DNA of 64,000 nt from Hydrogenophaga sp. NFH-34 (GCF_021401345.1 NZ_JACBGE010000019.1:1-64000), one strand, 5' to 3'; shown: positions 1-8,246, numbered from the stretch's first letter. Program-made: numbers and translations. The notes: a model not told the origin generated them from the letters alone.

Positions 1-2
1 TG

Positions 3-146
3 GGCGCCATGGGCGAGGCCGGGGTCTCGCGCTGTCTGGAGATCATCCACAAGGAGCTGGACCTGACCATGGCCTTCTGCGGTCACACGCAGATCGACAA
101 CGTCGATGCCTCCGTGCTCCTACCGGGCACTTTTCCTACCGCCTGA
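3..146 (+). CDS. C-terminal end of an FMN-dependent alpha-hydroxy-acid dehydrogenase (partial)
   Basis: Only the last 47 residues are in the window; the gene enters from the left edge. The tail reads GAMGEAGVSRCLEIIHKEL followed by DLTMAFCGH. This matches the final helix of the lactate dehydrogenase / glycolate oxidase / mandelate dehydrogenase family, where a 'GE.GV...L..L..EL...M...G' pattern closes the FMN-binding TIM barrel. Such enzymes oxidise 2-hydroxy acids to 2-oxo acids. The substrate cannot be told from the tail. The next gene is convergent. Confidence 0.75.
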   Translation, partial: GAMGEAGVSRCLEIIHKELDLTMAFCGHTQIDNVDASVLLPGTFPTA

Positions 147-166
147 GGCCAGCGTTCGGGGGCGGC

Positions 167-1174
167 TCAGCGACCGATCCGGTCCAGCACGGGTTCGAGC
201 ACTTCCCAGTAGTCGGCCAGGTCCGGCCGGCTCATGGGGCTGGTGATGCCGAGCCAGGCATGGCCCTGGCGCTCCACCTCGGTCTGGAGATCGGGCGTGA
301 CGCTGAGGTGCGTGCCCAGCCCGATGATGGTGGGCGTGTGGTGCACCTGGCGGCAGGCGCTCAGCACCTTGCCGACGATGCGGTGGTTCTGCTCGGCGTC
401 GTCATCGAGCAGGATCACGACCGCTTCGTAGTTCGGCAGGAACGCATGGGTCATGCCCATGGCCAGCCCCTTGCGGGCGTTGGCGACGATGCGCACGCCG
501 CACGGCCCCAGGCCCGGCAGGTCGAGGTAATCGCTTTCCACGTCGAGCGCATCTTCCGAACTGCCGGCAAACCGGCGGCGGATGAGCGGGCGCGAGGTTT
601 CGCGGGCCAGCCAGTTGATCAGGTCGAACGACACCGCCCGCCGCGCCGGCAGCAGCATCACGCGCGGGTAGGCGCCGCCGGCCGCCGGCATGTCGGGGTC
701 GGACGGTGAGCACAGGCTCAGCCAGACCGAGGCGGGCTCCATCACGTCGCCCATCTCGTGCCGCTCCTTGAGCGCGAACACACGCTGGGCGAAGTCGGCC
801 GAGGTCTCGGTGGTCTGCACGATGGAGCCGATCCAGGGCCGCATCAGACGGGCCTTGCCGTGGCTGCGGTGGATGACGGTCAGGCCGTGGTGGCGCGTGT
901 CCTGGGCCACCCGGGTGACCAGGCGTTCGATGGCCGGCTCCGGCCCTTCGATCCACTGCACGAACCACCCGCACATGTTGAGCAGCGCCACGCGGATGCC
1001 ATGCCCCTGGTTGTTGGCGATGGCGTGTTCCCGGATGCGCCGCATTTCGTCGAGCGCGGACCCCTTGACCTGGCTGACGCTGGCGTAGATCAGCCGGCCT
1101 ACAGGCAGCAGCGGCACCTCGTTGCCAGAGTCGGGCCAACGGGTACTTTCGGGTTCATGCTCCGACACGCTCAT
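167..1174 (-). CDS. BLUF-domain photoreceptor candidate with an uncharacterised C-terminal domain
   Basis: This is a 335-residue protein. Residues 26-115 resemble the BLUF blue-light FAD-binding fold. The three flavin-contacting residues of BLUF proteins appear present: Tyr30 (LIYAS), Asn55 (IANNQGHGI) and Gln73 (FVQWIEG). The family's GITGLLL strand reads GIRVALL, so the domain is divergent and light sensing is inferred. Residues 150-335 form a second alpha/beta domain (strands YEAVVILLDD and TIIGLGTHL) that I cannot name; it is presumably the output domain. The start is ATG 1174 because upstream translation in this frame runs into the divergent gene; no strong ribosome-binding site is visible. 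It is divergent from the orphan anti-sigma-like gene at 1269. Confidence 0.7.
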   Translation of the reverse strand: MSVSEHEPESTRWPDSGNEVPLLPVGRLIYASVSQVKGSALDEMRRIREHAIANNQGHGIRVALLNMCGWFVQWIEGPEPAIERLVTRVAQDTRHHGLTVIHRSHGKARLMRPWIGSIVQTTETSADFAQRVFALKERHEMGDVMEPASVWLSLCSPSDPDMPAAGGAYPRVMLLPARRAVSFDLINWLARETSRPLIRRRFAGSSEDALDVESDYLDLPGLGPCGVRIVANARKGLAMGMTHAFLPNYEAVVILLDDDAEQNHRIVGKVLSACRQVHHTPTIIGLGTHLSVTPDLQTEVERQGHAWLGITSPMSRPDLADYWEVLEPVLDRIGR

Positions 1175-1268
1175 GGGACAATCGCTCTCGTTCGACGTGC
1201 AGCGAGGCGCCCTATTGTGCGCCGCATCTGCCCCCGCTTCAACGGCGGGAATAACCACTTTCACCATC

Positions 1269-1799
1269 ATGTCTTCGGCAGATTCCGACCAAACTGTAGC
1301 CCGCCCCACCACCCGCAGCGTGTCGCCCTGGTGGCGCGCCCTGACCATCGTGCTCGTGCTGGCCATGCTGCTGGGCTGGGCCGCCAGCGCCAGCCTGTAC
1401 GAGCAGCTCAAGGCGCAGATCAGCCACCTGCAAGGTCGTCTGGCGCAGGTGCCGCAGGTGCGCCATGTGAGCGTGCTGCTGGACGCCCAGGGCCTGCCGG
1501 CCATGCTGGCCACCATGGACCCGCAGGAAGGCAAGCTGACGCTGCAGCGTCTCAACGACGTCAAGGAAGGGCGCGAGGACAGCATGCAGGTCTGGGCGGT
1601 GCCGGCCGAGGGCATTCCGCGTTCGCTGGGCGTCATCGAAAGCAAATACCGGACGCTGCAGATGCCCGTGGCCGAAGCCGACCTGCAAGGCGTCACCGAA
1701 CTGGCCATCAGCGCCGAGAACAAGGGCGGCGTGGCGGCGGGTCAACCGCCCAGCCTGCCCTGGCTGTTCAAGGGCTGGTTGGTGCAGAAGAGCCTCTGA
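1269..1799 (+). CDS. Orphan RskA-C-like membrane protein (anti-sigma factor without its sigma-binding domain)
   Basis: This 176-residue protein has a short cytoplasmic N-terminus, one membrane helix (about residues 18-40, LTIVLVLAMLLGWA), then a periplasmic domain. That domain clearly resembles the C-terminal half of the anti-sigma factor at 9156-9932. Shared landmarks include PAML.T.DPQ, LTLQR, the Q-W-A/Q-L-W-A motif and PRSLGV. The N-terminal zinc-binding anti-sigma domain is missing and no sigma factor gene is adjacent. It may be a decayed anti-sigma factor or a stand-alone periplasmic sensor. The ATG at 1269 gives a compact start; a longer reading would overlap the BLUF gene. Confidence 0.65.
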   Translation: MSSADSDQTVARPTTRSVSPWWRALTIVLVLAMLLGWAASASLYEQLKAQISHLQGRLAQVPQVRHVSVLLDAQGLPAMLATMDPQEGKLTLQRLNDVKEGREDSMQVWAVPAEGIPRSLGVIESKYRTLQMPVAEADLQGVTELAISAENKGGVAAGQPPSLPWLFKGWLVQKSL

Positions 1800-1821
1800 G
1801 CCAGGGCGCATCCCGGCCTTC

Positions 1822-2229
1822 TCAAGACCGCGCCGGGTCTTGTGGCGTGTGGCAGGCGACCGCCAGTTTGTTGCCATCGGGATCGCGGAAATACGCGCCG
1901 TAGTAATCGGGGTGGTAATGGGGTCGCAGGCCCGGCGCCCCTTCACCCGTGCCACCGTGCGCGAGCGCCGCGCCGTACACCGCCCGCACCTGTTCCCGCG
2001 AGGTGGCGCCGAACGCCACCATCTGGCCATTGCCGGGCTGGTGCGCGGCGCCATCGAAAGGCTGGCCGATCAGGAACAGCGGCCGACCACCTTCAGCAGG
2101 TTGCCAGCCGGCCCAGGGGCGGTCGCGCTCGCAGAAGCGGGGCACCAGCCCCAGCGCGGCCATCACCGGGCCGTAGAAGGCGAGCGCACGTTCAAAGTCA
2201 CTCACCCCGACAAAGACATGCGAAAACAT
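1822..2229 (-). CDS. VOC (glyoxalase/bleomycin-resistance) superfamily protein
   Basis: This small single-module VOC protein has 135 residues. The N-terminus MFSHVFVGVSDFERALAFY is the typical first beta-alpha unit. The C-terminal stretch YGAYFRDPDGNKLAVACH carries the 'F.DPDGN.le' signature, in which the usual metal-binding Glu is replaced by Ala-Val. His/Glu metal ligands are therefore incomplete and catalysis is uncertain. Related proteins are annotated as lactoylglutathione lyase-like, but the substrate is unknown. It is convergent with the orphan anti-sigma-like gene, 22 bp away. ATG 2229 was chosen because the family starts right at this strand. Confidence 0.8.
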   Translation of the reverse strand: MFSHVFVGVSDFERALAFYGPVMAALGLVPRFCERDRPWAGWQPAEGGRPLFLIGQPFDGAAHQPGNGQMVAFGATSREQVRAVYGAALAHGGTGEGAPGLRPHYHPDYYGAYFRDPDGNKLAVACHTPQDPARS

Positions 2230-2260
2230 GGTGATGAGGCCTCGCGGGTCGGGCCGACGC

Positions 2261-2986
2261 TCAGCGCAACTCGTACTCGAACGAGCTGACCACCCGCAGC
2301 CGCTTGCTGCGCGAGCTGCCGTCGTCGAAGTCGTTGCCATCGTCGCCGGTGATGCGGATCACGCCCTGGTTGGCGCTCTTGAGCGGCCCCAGTTTTGCCC
2401 CGGCTTCGGTGGCGAACTTCTCGGCCTGCTCGCGCGCGTTGCGGGTGGCTTCGGCCAGCAGCGGCGCCTTGATGTCATTGAAACCACGCAACTGGTAACG
2501 CGGCCCGGCCGCGCCTTCGCCATCACCGCTGAACTGCACGCCGGACTGGATCAGCGGGTCCAGCGCCAGCGCGGCCTGCGCCACCTCGGTCACCCGCGCC
2601 GAGCGGATCAGCACCTGGCCGCTGCCATTGAAGCGGAACGGCACGTTGCCCTGCGCGTAGTCGCGCGCCAGCAGGTCCTGCACCGCCAGCGGCCGGGCCT
2701 CCAGCTCGTCGTCCTTGAAGCCTTGTGCCTTGAGGAACGCCAGCACCTTTTCACGGTCGGCGGCCAGCGCCTGCTGCACGCCCGCGAATTCGTTGCCGGC
2801 ACGGCGGAAGCTGAGCGTCCAGATGGCGAAGTCGGCCTCCACGTCCTTTTCGGCCAGGCCTTTGACGGCGATGGTGCGGTCGGCCATGCGAAAGCGCTCC
2901 AGGCCGCCACTGACAAAAAATCCCGCGACAGCAATGCCGCCGCCCACGATGAGCGCCACGATCAGGCGCGATGCCCCATTGGCCAT
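2261..2986 (-). CDS. SIMPL-domain (DUF541) protein, periplasmic or membrane-anchored
   Basis: A 241-residue protein. Residues 7-29 (SRLIVALIVGGGIAVAGFF) form a signal anchor. The rest is a SIMPL/DUF541 domain: IAVKGLAEKDVEADFAIW early, then the helix-rich middle and the family's conserved end, NAREQAEKFATEAGAKLG with a closing RVVSSFEYEL strand. Family members (E. coli YggE, mammalian SIMPL) are linked to oxidative stress or signalling, but no biochemical role is settled. A good Shine-Dalgarno sequence (AAGGAG) precedes ATG 2986. Confidence 0.85.
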   Translation of the reverse strand: MANGASRLIVALIVGGGIAVAGFFVSGGLERFRMADRTIAVKGLAEKDVEADFAIWTLSFRRAGNEFAGVQQALAADREKVLAFLKAQGFKDDELEARPLAVQDLLARDYAQGNVPFRFNGSGQVLIRSARVTEVAQAALALDPLIQSGVQFSGDGEGAAGPRYQLRGFNDIKAPLLAEATRNAREQAEKFATEAGAKLGPLKSANQGVIRITGDDGNDFDDGSSRSKRLRVVSSFEYELR

Positions 2987-3078
2987 GAAACGTTCTCCTT
3001 GAAAGCCGGCTGGCGGCGCCGTGTCGCCAGCCCGATCGGCGCATCTTAGCCCCCGCACCGGCGTGCCGGCACAGCGCT

Positions 3079-4392
3079 ATGCTTGGCCGCGTGAACCCTG
3101 CCACACCCACCCCGCCGGCGTCTCGCCCGCGGCGCATCGCCCACCTCGACATGGACGCTTTCTACGCGTCGGTCGAGCTGCTGCGCTACCCGCAGCTCAA
3201 GGGCCTGCCGATGGTGATCGGCGGTGGGCGGCGGCGCGAGACCGAGATGTTCGAACGCCTGCGCGCCACCTATCCCAAACGCGAGTGGGGGCCGGACACG
3301 CTCGACCGCATCCCGCCCGATTTCTTTCCGCGCCTGAAGGACTACGCCGGTCGGGGCGTGGCCACCACCGCCACCTACGCGGCGCGCCAGTTCGGCGTCG
3401 GCTCGGCCATGGGGCTGATGAAAGCGGCCAAGCTGTGCCCCGACGCGATCCTGCTGCCGGTGGATTTCGACGAGGTCAAGCGCCTCTCGCGCCTGTTCAA
3501 GCAGACCATCCTGGAGATTGCGCCGGTGATGCAGGACCGTGGCGTGGACGAGGTCTATATCGACTTCACCGACGTGCCCGGCGGGCAGCGCGAAGGCGGT
3601 CGCGTGCTGGCGCGGCTGATCCAGAAAAGCATCTTCCAGGCCACGGGCCTGACCTGCTCCATCGGCGTGGCGCCCAACAAGCTGCTGGCCAAGATGGCGA
3701 GCGAGTTCAACAAGCCCAACGGCATCAGCATCGTGATGCCGGACGACCTGCAGGCGCTGATCTGGCCCCTGCCCTGCCGCAAGATCAACGGCATCGGGCC
3801 CAAGGCCGACGCCAAGCTGCAGGGCTTCGGCATCCACACCATCGGCGAACTGGCGGCGCGCGAACCGCCCTGGCTGATCGCGCATTTCGGCAAGAGCTAC
3901 GGCGCCTGGCTGCACGAAGCGGCCTGGGGCCGCGACGACCGGCCCGTGGAGACCGAGAGCGAGCCCGTGAGCATGAGCCGCGAAACCACGTTTGACCGCG
4001 ACCTGCATGCCGTGCGCGACAAGGCCGAGCTCGGCGCCATCTTCACGCGGCTGTGCGAACAGGTGGCGGCCGATCTGCAGCGCAAGGGCTACACCGGCCG
4101 CACCATCGGCATCAAGATCCGCTACGACAACTTCCAGATCGCCACGCGCGACACCACCATCGACATGGCCACCGCCGACGCGGCCACCATCCGGCGCCAG
4201 GCCGGCCTGTGCCTCAAGCGCGTCGATCTGAGCCGCCGCATCCGGCTGCTGGGGGTGCGGGTGGGCAAACTCGTCAAACCCGGGACAGAAAGCCGCACCG
4301 AGTCCCCCTACAGTGGGTCCGCGCACACCCGCCCGCCCCGAGACAAGGCCTCCGATGACCACACCGACCTGCTTTTCCCTGAACTGGGTTGA
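3079..4392 (+). CDS. dinB: Y-family translesion DNA polymerase (DinB/Pol IV type) with a finger-domain insertion
   Basis: A 437-residue Pol IV-like polymerase. Catalytic acidic residues are visible: Asp24 in HLDMDAFYASVE and Asp157-Glu158 in VDEVYIDFT. The thumb helix-hairpin-helix motif (INGIGPKADAKL) and little finger follow. Compared with E. coli DinB there are about 40 extra residues (51-91, RRETEMFERL to RLKDYAG) between VIGG and RGVATTATYAAR. The extreme C-terminus TDLLFPEL resembles a beta-clamp-binding peptide. Error-prone bypass synthesis is inferred from the family. ATG 3079 is used; GTG 3094 is an alternative. The last 38 bp overlap the following crotonase gene. No LexA box was recognised. 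Confidence 0.9.
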   Translation: MLGRVNPATPTPPASRPRRIAHLDMDAFYASVELLRYPQLKGLPMVIGGGRRRETEMFERLRATYPKREWGPDTLDRIPPDFFPRLKDYAGRGVATTATYAARQFGVGSAMGLMKAAKLCPDAILLPVDFDEVKRLSRLFKQTILEIAPVMQDRGVDEVYIDFTDVPGGQREGGRVLARLIQKSIFQATGLTCSIGVAPNKLLAKMASEFNKPNGISIVMPDDLQALIWPLPCRKINGIGPKADAKLQGFGIHTIGELAAREPPWLIAHFGKSYGAWLHEAAWGRDDRPVETESEPVSMSRETTFDRDLHAVRDKAELGAIFTRLCEQVAADLQRKGYTGRTIGIKIRYDNFQIATRDTTIDMATADAATIRRQAGLCLKRVDLSRRIRLLGVRVGKLVKPGTESRTESPYSGSAHTRPPRDKASDDHTDLLFPELG

Positions 4393-5200
4393 CACCCACG
4401 TCGCCCACCTGGTGCTCAACCGCCCCGAGGCGATGAACACCATGCACCCGACCTTCTGGCGCGAGCTGGACGACCTGCTCACGCAGCTGCACACCGAGGG
4501 CAAGGCCCGGGCCCTGGTGATCAGTTCCACCGGCAAGCACTTCAGCGCCGGCATGGCGCTGGAGACCTTTGCCGGGGCGATCCAGATGGACGACCAGAGC
4601 CCCGAAGGGCGCGCGGCCATCTTCGACCTGCTGACCGACATGCAGGCGACCTTCACCAAGATCGAGGCGCTGCGCATCCCGGTGATCTTCGCGATCCACG
4701 GCGGCTGCATCGGCGGCGCGGTGGACATGGTCACCTGCGGCTGCATCCGCTACGCCAGCGCCGATGCCTTCTTCTGCATCCAGGAAATCAACATTGGCAT
4801 GGTGGCCGACGTGGGCACGCTGCAGCGCCTGCCCAAGCTGGTGCCTTTCGCCGTGGTCAAGGAACTGGCCTACACCGGCCGCCGCCTGCCGGCGGACCGC
4901 GCCGCGCAGTACGGGCTGGTCAACGAGGTCTTCGACACCGCCGAAGCCACGCTGGCCGCCGCGCTGCAATGCGCCCGCGAGATCGCCGCCAAGCCGCCCA
5001 TCGCCATCTGGGGCACCAAACAGGCAGTGGCCTACGCGCGCGACCACAGCGTGGAAGACAGCCTGCGCCAGATGGGCTGGCTGCAGGGCGCGATCTGGAG
5101 CAACGCCCACGTGCGCGAATCCATCACCGCGCAGAAGGCGCGGCGCGAGGGCCAGTTCCCGCCGCTGTCGCCCCTGCAATCGTTCAAGACGCTGGGCTGA
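4355..5200 (+). CDS. Enoyl-CoA hydratase/isomerase family protein, dienoyl-CoA isomerase-like
   Basis: A 281-residue crotonase-fold enzyme. The first oxyanion-hole segment is HFSAGMALE and the second is HGGCIGGAVDM. The active-site helix QEINIGMVADVGTLQRLPK matches the ECH1-type delta3,5-delta2,4-dienoyl-CoA isomerases, whose catalytic Glu and Asp occupy the equivalent 'KE...AADVGTLQRLP' positions; both acids are kept here. The likely role is isomerisation of dienoyl-CoA during unsaturated fatty-acid beta-oxidation. A general enoyl-CoA hydratase is the alternative. It starts inside the end of the polymerase gene, so the two are probably translationally linked. Confidence 0.85.
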   Translation: MTTPTCFSLNWVDTHVAHLVLNRPEAMNTMHPTFWRELDDLLTQLHTEGKARALVISSTGKHFSAGMALETFAGAIQMDDQSPEGRAAIFDLLTDMQATFTKIEALRIPVIFAIHGGCIGGAVDMVTCGCIRYASADAFFCIQEINIGMVADVGTLQRLPKLVPFAVVKELAYTGRRLPADRAAQYGLVNEVFDTAEATLAAALQCAREIAAKPPIAIWGTKQAVAYARDHSVEDSLRQMGWLQGAIWSNAHVRESITAQKARREGQFPPLSPLQSFKTLG

Positions 5201-5233
5201 GCCCCGGCACCGGTCAGGGCTGCGCGCCTGCGC

Positions 5234-5824
5234 TCAGGCGGCCAGCGTGCTGCGGATTTCGGCGAAGCTGTTGGCCGTCTCGATCAGCGCGATGGGCTGG
5301 CCGAGCTGCCGCTCCACCTGCGTCTGCGAGATCACGCCGCGCACCCGCGCACCGTGGCCGTTCCCGGCCTTCTGCACCACGATCAGGTGGCGCCGCCCGA
5401 CCTGCTTGAGCGTGGCCACCACCTGCGCCACGTTGGCGTGCGACAGGTCTTCCAGACCGATCGCGTCGAGCGCCGCCAGCGGCGCCATGACGTCGGCCAC
5501 CGTCAGGTCTTCGTAGCGCACCTGGCGCCGGCTGATGACCTGCATCGGCCGTTCGCCTTCGAGGTCGTTGGCCGTGATCAAACCATCGACACAGGGCATC
5601 GCACCCACCACGAAGAGCAGCCGCACGCCCTGGTGGATCATGGTCTGGCGGGCCTCAGCCAGCGGCATGTCGGGCGCGATGGTGGCGGCGCGCGCATGCG
5701 TCAGGTCGGTCATCACCGCGCGGCCGGGCGACGACAGCGTCACCGGCACGCCCGTGGGGGGCTGGGCCTGGGCGATGCAGGTGCCCTCGGGGAAATGGAA
5801 GGTGTGAAGGGGCTGGGTGTTCAC
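5234..5824 (-). CDS. Tandem CBS-domain protein
   Basis: A 196-residue cytoplasmic protein with two CBS motifs. The first is at about residues 40-95 (IAPDMPLAEARQTMIHQGV followed by LLFVV and GLITANDL). The second is at about 105-185 (MAPLAALDAI, HANVAQVVATLKQVGRRHL, RGVISQTQVERQLG). CBS pairs bind adenosine nucleotides and regulate partner proteins; no fused effector is present. The N-terminal 35 residues look unstructured. Convergent with the crotonase gene and divergent from the deacetylase gene. Confidence 0.85.
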   Translation of the reverse strand: MNTQPLHTFHFPEGTCIAQAQPPTGVPVTLSSPGRAVMTDLTHARAATIAPDMPLAEARQTMIHQGVRLLFVVGAMPCVDGLITANDLEGERPMQVISRRQVRYEDLTVADVMAPLAALDAIGLEDLSHANVAQVVATLKQVGRRHLIVVQKAGNGHGARVRGVISQTQVERQLGQPIALIETANSFAEIRSTLAA

Positions 5825-5979
5825 GGCTCACTCGCTTTCTGCAAAGTCACGGAGAACGCACGCACTGCCTGGGCACTGCCGGGGCAGTCAGGCCACCCTA
5901 GCAGGCCCACCACCGCCTCACAAGAGGCTTTTCCCCCTGCCGCGCCGGCACCCGCGCCGCGCGGTGCGACACTGGCGGG

Positions 5980-7041
5980 ATGAAGATCTTTCTGAACGCC
6001 GACCACCACCGCCACGCTGGGCGGCAGGAAATGTTCCGGGGCCGGATGGTGCCCTGCCACGAGGTGCCCGCGCGGCTCGACCACGTGCTGGCCGAACTCG
6101 GTCGCCGGCCCCAGGGCGAACTGCTCTCGCCTGCCATCGGCGACGCCACGCTCGACGCGGCCCTGGCCCGCGTGCACCGCCCGGACTACCTGCAGTTCCT
6201 GGCCACCGCCTGGGCCGACTGGGTGGCCATGGACCCGGCCAACGCCGAGCGCGACGTGCTGCCTTCGGTCTGGCCGCTGCCCAGCCGCCACGGCTTTCGC
6301 ACCGACACGCCGCCAGCCAACTTCGCGGCCCGGCTGGGCCTGTACGGCTTCGATGCGGGCTCGCCTCTGATGGCGGGCACCTGGGCCGCCGCGCGCAGCG
6401 GAGCAGCCTGCGCGCTGGCTGCCGCGGGCGAGGTGCTCGGCGGCGCCCGCAGCGCCTTTGCGCTCACCCGCCCGCCGGGCCACCACGCCGGCCCCGACTT
6501 CTTCGGCGGCTACTGTTTCCTGAACAACGCCGCCCTCGCAGCCCAGGCACTGCGCGACGGCGGTCACCACCGGGTGGCCGTGCTCGATGTGGACTACCAC
6601 CACGGCAACGGCACACAGACCATCTTCTACGAGCGAGCCGACGTGCTGACGGTGTCGATCCATGGCGACCCGCGCACCGAATACCCGTTTTTCCTCGGCC
6701 ACGCCGACGAGCGCGGTGCCGGCGCCGGCGAAGGCGCCAACCTCAACCTGCCGCTACCACGGGGCACCGGTTTTACCGACTGGCGAGTGGCGCTCGACAC
6801 GGCCCTGCAGGCCGTGACCAACTTCGGTGCCAGCGCGCTGGTGGTGCCGATGGGCCTGGACACCTTCGAGGGCGATCCCATCTCCGGCTTCCACCTGCGC
6901 AGCGCCGACTACGCCACCGTGGGCCAGGCCCTGGCGGGTGCCGGACTGCCCACGGTGTTCACCTTCGAAGGCGGTTATGCGGTCGCCGAAGTAGGCATCA
7001 ATGCCGTCAACCTGCTCGAAGGCTTCGGCCGCGCCGTCTGA
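5980..7041 (+). CDS. Histone deacetylase-family amidohydrolase (acetylpolyamine amidohydrolase type)
   Basis: A 353-residue class II HDAC/AcuC/AphA-fold hydrolase. The charge-relay histidine pair is in TRPPGHHAG. The zinc ligands sit in DVDYHHGNG (Asp, His) and GLDTFEGDP (Asp). The transition-state Tyr is in EGGYAV. These zinc enzymes remove acetyl groups from small amines or lysine. The N-terminal start MKIFLNADHHRHAGRQEMFRG matches acetylpolyamine amidohydrolases, so a polyamine substrate is more likely than a protein one. The TGA stop at 7039-7041 directly abuts the stop of the convergent lipoprotein gene with no spacer. Confidence 0.88.
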   Translation: MKIFLNADHHRHAGRQEMFRGRMVPCHEVPARLDHVLAELGRRPQGELLSPAIGDATLDAALARVHRPDYLQFLATAWADWVAMDPANAERDVLPSVWPLPSRHGFRTDTPPANFAARLGLYGFDAGSPLMAGTWAAARSGAACALAAAGEVLGGARSAFALTRPPGHHAGPDFFGGYCFLNNAALAAQALRDGGHHRVAVLDVDYHHGNGTQTIFYERADVLTVSIHGDPRTEYPFFLGHADERGAGAGEGANLNLPLPRGTGFTDWRVALDTALQAVTNFGASALVVPMGLDTFEGDPISGFHLRSADYATVGQALAGAGLPTVFTFEGGYAVAEVGINAVNLLEGFGRAV

Positions 7042-7590
7042 TCAGGCCGCCTTCCAGAAGATGTAGTCGGCACGGTAGTTGACGACCTGCTGGCTGCCGG
7101 TGTTGCCCGCGCCGCAGGGCGCGGCCGGTGCCACACCGCCCTGCGTGGCCACACGCTGGATGTAGGCCACGCCCTGCATCGCGCCCATGCCCATGGCCGG
7201 GTTGGCCTTGACCAGTTGCAGCGGAATGTTGCCGGCGCCCCCCGGTGCCACCGCGAGTTGCGTCGCGGTGAGCTTGGAGCCGTCCATGCTCTCCCAGGTG
7301 GCGGGCGGGCCGTAGTACTTGCCCACGGTCTTGCCGGCGCGGTCCATCAGCTTCGCATCGGGGCCAACGAACACCCACTCGAACTGGCCGGCCATGTCCT
7401 TCTTGGCGCGGCATTCGTAGGTGATGCGGCCCACCCCCACGGTTTCCATGGCCACCTGGTGGCCGGCCGGCACCTGCACGGCAGCCGGCAGACCGGCCTG
7501 CGAAAACGGGGTGGACATGCCGCCCATCGGGCTGGCGCAGGCCGACAGGGCCAGAGCGGCGACGGCGACGGAAGCGGTTTGGAAGAACAT
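7042..7590 (-). CDS. DUF3455 lipoprotein
   Basis: A 182-residue protein with a lipoprotein signal (lipobox LSAC at about residues 15-18), so it should be anchored in the envelope. The body carries the DUF3455 pattern: VPAGHQVAMETVGVGRITYEC, then FEWVFVGPDAKLMD, KYYGPPATWE and a closing YIQRVATQGG....C. The function of DUF3455 is unknown. A clear AGGAG precedes ATG 7590. It lies 68 bp downstream of the ferritin-like gene on the same strand and is probably co-transcribed with it. Its stop codon is immediately adjacent to the deacetylase stop. Confidence 0.85.
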   Translation of the reverse strand: MFFQTASVAVAALALSACASPMGGMSTPFSQAGLPAAVQVPAGHQVAMETVGVGRITYECRAKKDMAGQFEWVFVGPDAKLMDRAGKTVGKYYGPPATWESMDGSKLTATQLAVAPGGAGNIPLQLVKANPAMGMGAMQGVAYIQRVATQGGVAPAAPCGAGNTGSQQVVNYRADYIFWKAA

Positions 7591-7658
7591 GGAGAGACTC
7601 CTGTGAAGTGGGGGAAAAGACAAGGCAATGGGCAGCGAAGGGCTGGGCAACGGCGGCA

Positions 7659-8246
7659 TCAGGCGCCGAACGACAGCGCCCCGGGCGGCAGCGGGCGGCC
7701 CAGCGCGCCGTTCAGCACCGTGAAGTGCATGGTTTCGTCGGCGGCCAGGCGGGCCGCCACCTTGGCCAGCTCGCGATCGCCCAGCGCAGGGATGACGCTC
7801 AGGTAGGCGTTGGTGGCGCCCAGCTCCAGCCGGGCCGCCAGGTCCAGCACATCGGCCTGGCCCTTGAGCGCACCCGCGTTCAGCGCCTTGGCGTAGTCGT
7901 CCAGCTTCTTTTCGGCCACCGGCGTGCCGCCGAGCTTTTGGATGGTGGCGATCAGCGCGTCGCGGTGGGTCTTGTGGTGACCCTGGAACTGCACGGCCAC
8001 GTCGAGCACGGGCTTTTGCAGCAGGCCGCTGGCGGCGCCCAGCTGGTAGGCGTTGATCGCCTCGTGCTCCAGGCCCAGGGCCACGTTGAGGATGCCCACA
8101 TCCTTGGACGTGTCGGCCTTCTGGCCCTGGGCCAGCGCGTCCTTGCCGGCCAGCAGGGCGACCGCGACGGCAGACAGCGTGGCGCCCTGGCCCATGAAGC
8201 GGCGGCGCGAAGCGATGGAAGACAGGGGAGCGGTGGTTGTTTGCAT
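7659..8246 (-). CDS. Exported ferritin-like domain protein (Tat signal)
   Basis: A 195-residue protein. The N-terminus has a twin-arginine-type signal (SRRRFMGQGATLSAVAVALLAG, cleavage after about residue 39 at ALAQ). The mature part is a four-helix ferritin-like bundle. Candidate metal ligands are in NVALGLEHEAINAY, FQGHHKTHRDAL, RLELGATNAYL and ADETMHFTVL (E..H pairs in each half). Such proteins are often found beside ECF sigma/anti-sigma pairs and are thought to act in envelope oxidative or metal stress; their activity is unproven. The gene is divergent from the sigma factor gene and upstream of the DUF3455 gene. Confidence 0.85.
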   Translation of the reverse strand: MQTTTAPLSSIASRRRFMGQGATLSAVAVALLAGKDALAQGQKADTSKDVGILNVALGLEHEAINAYQLGAASGLLQKPVLDVAVQFQGHHKTHRDALIATIQKLGGTPVAEKKLDDYAKALNAGALKGQADVLDLAARLELGATNAYLSVIPALGDRELAKVAARLAADETMHFTVLNGALGRPLPPGALSFGA

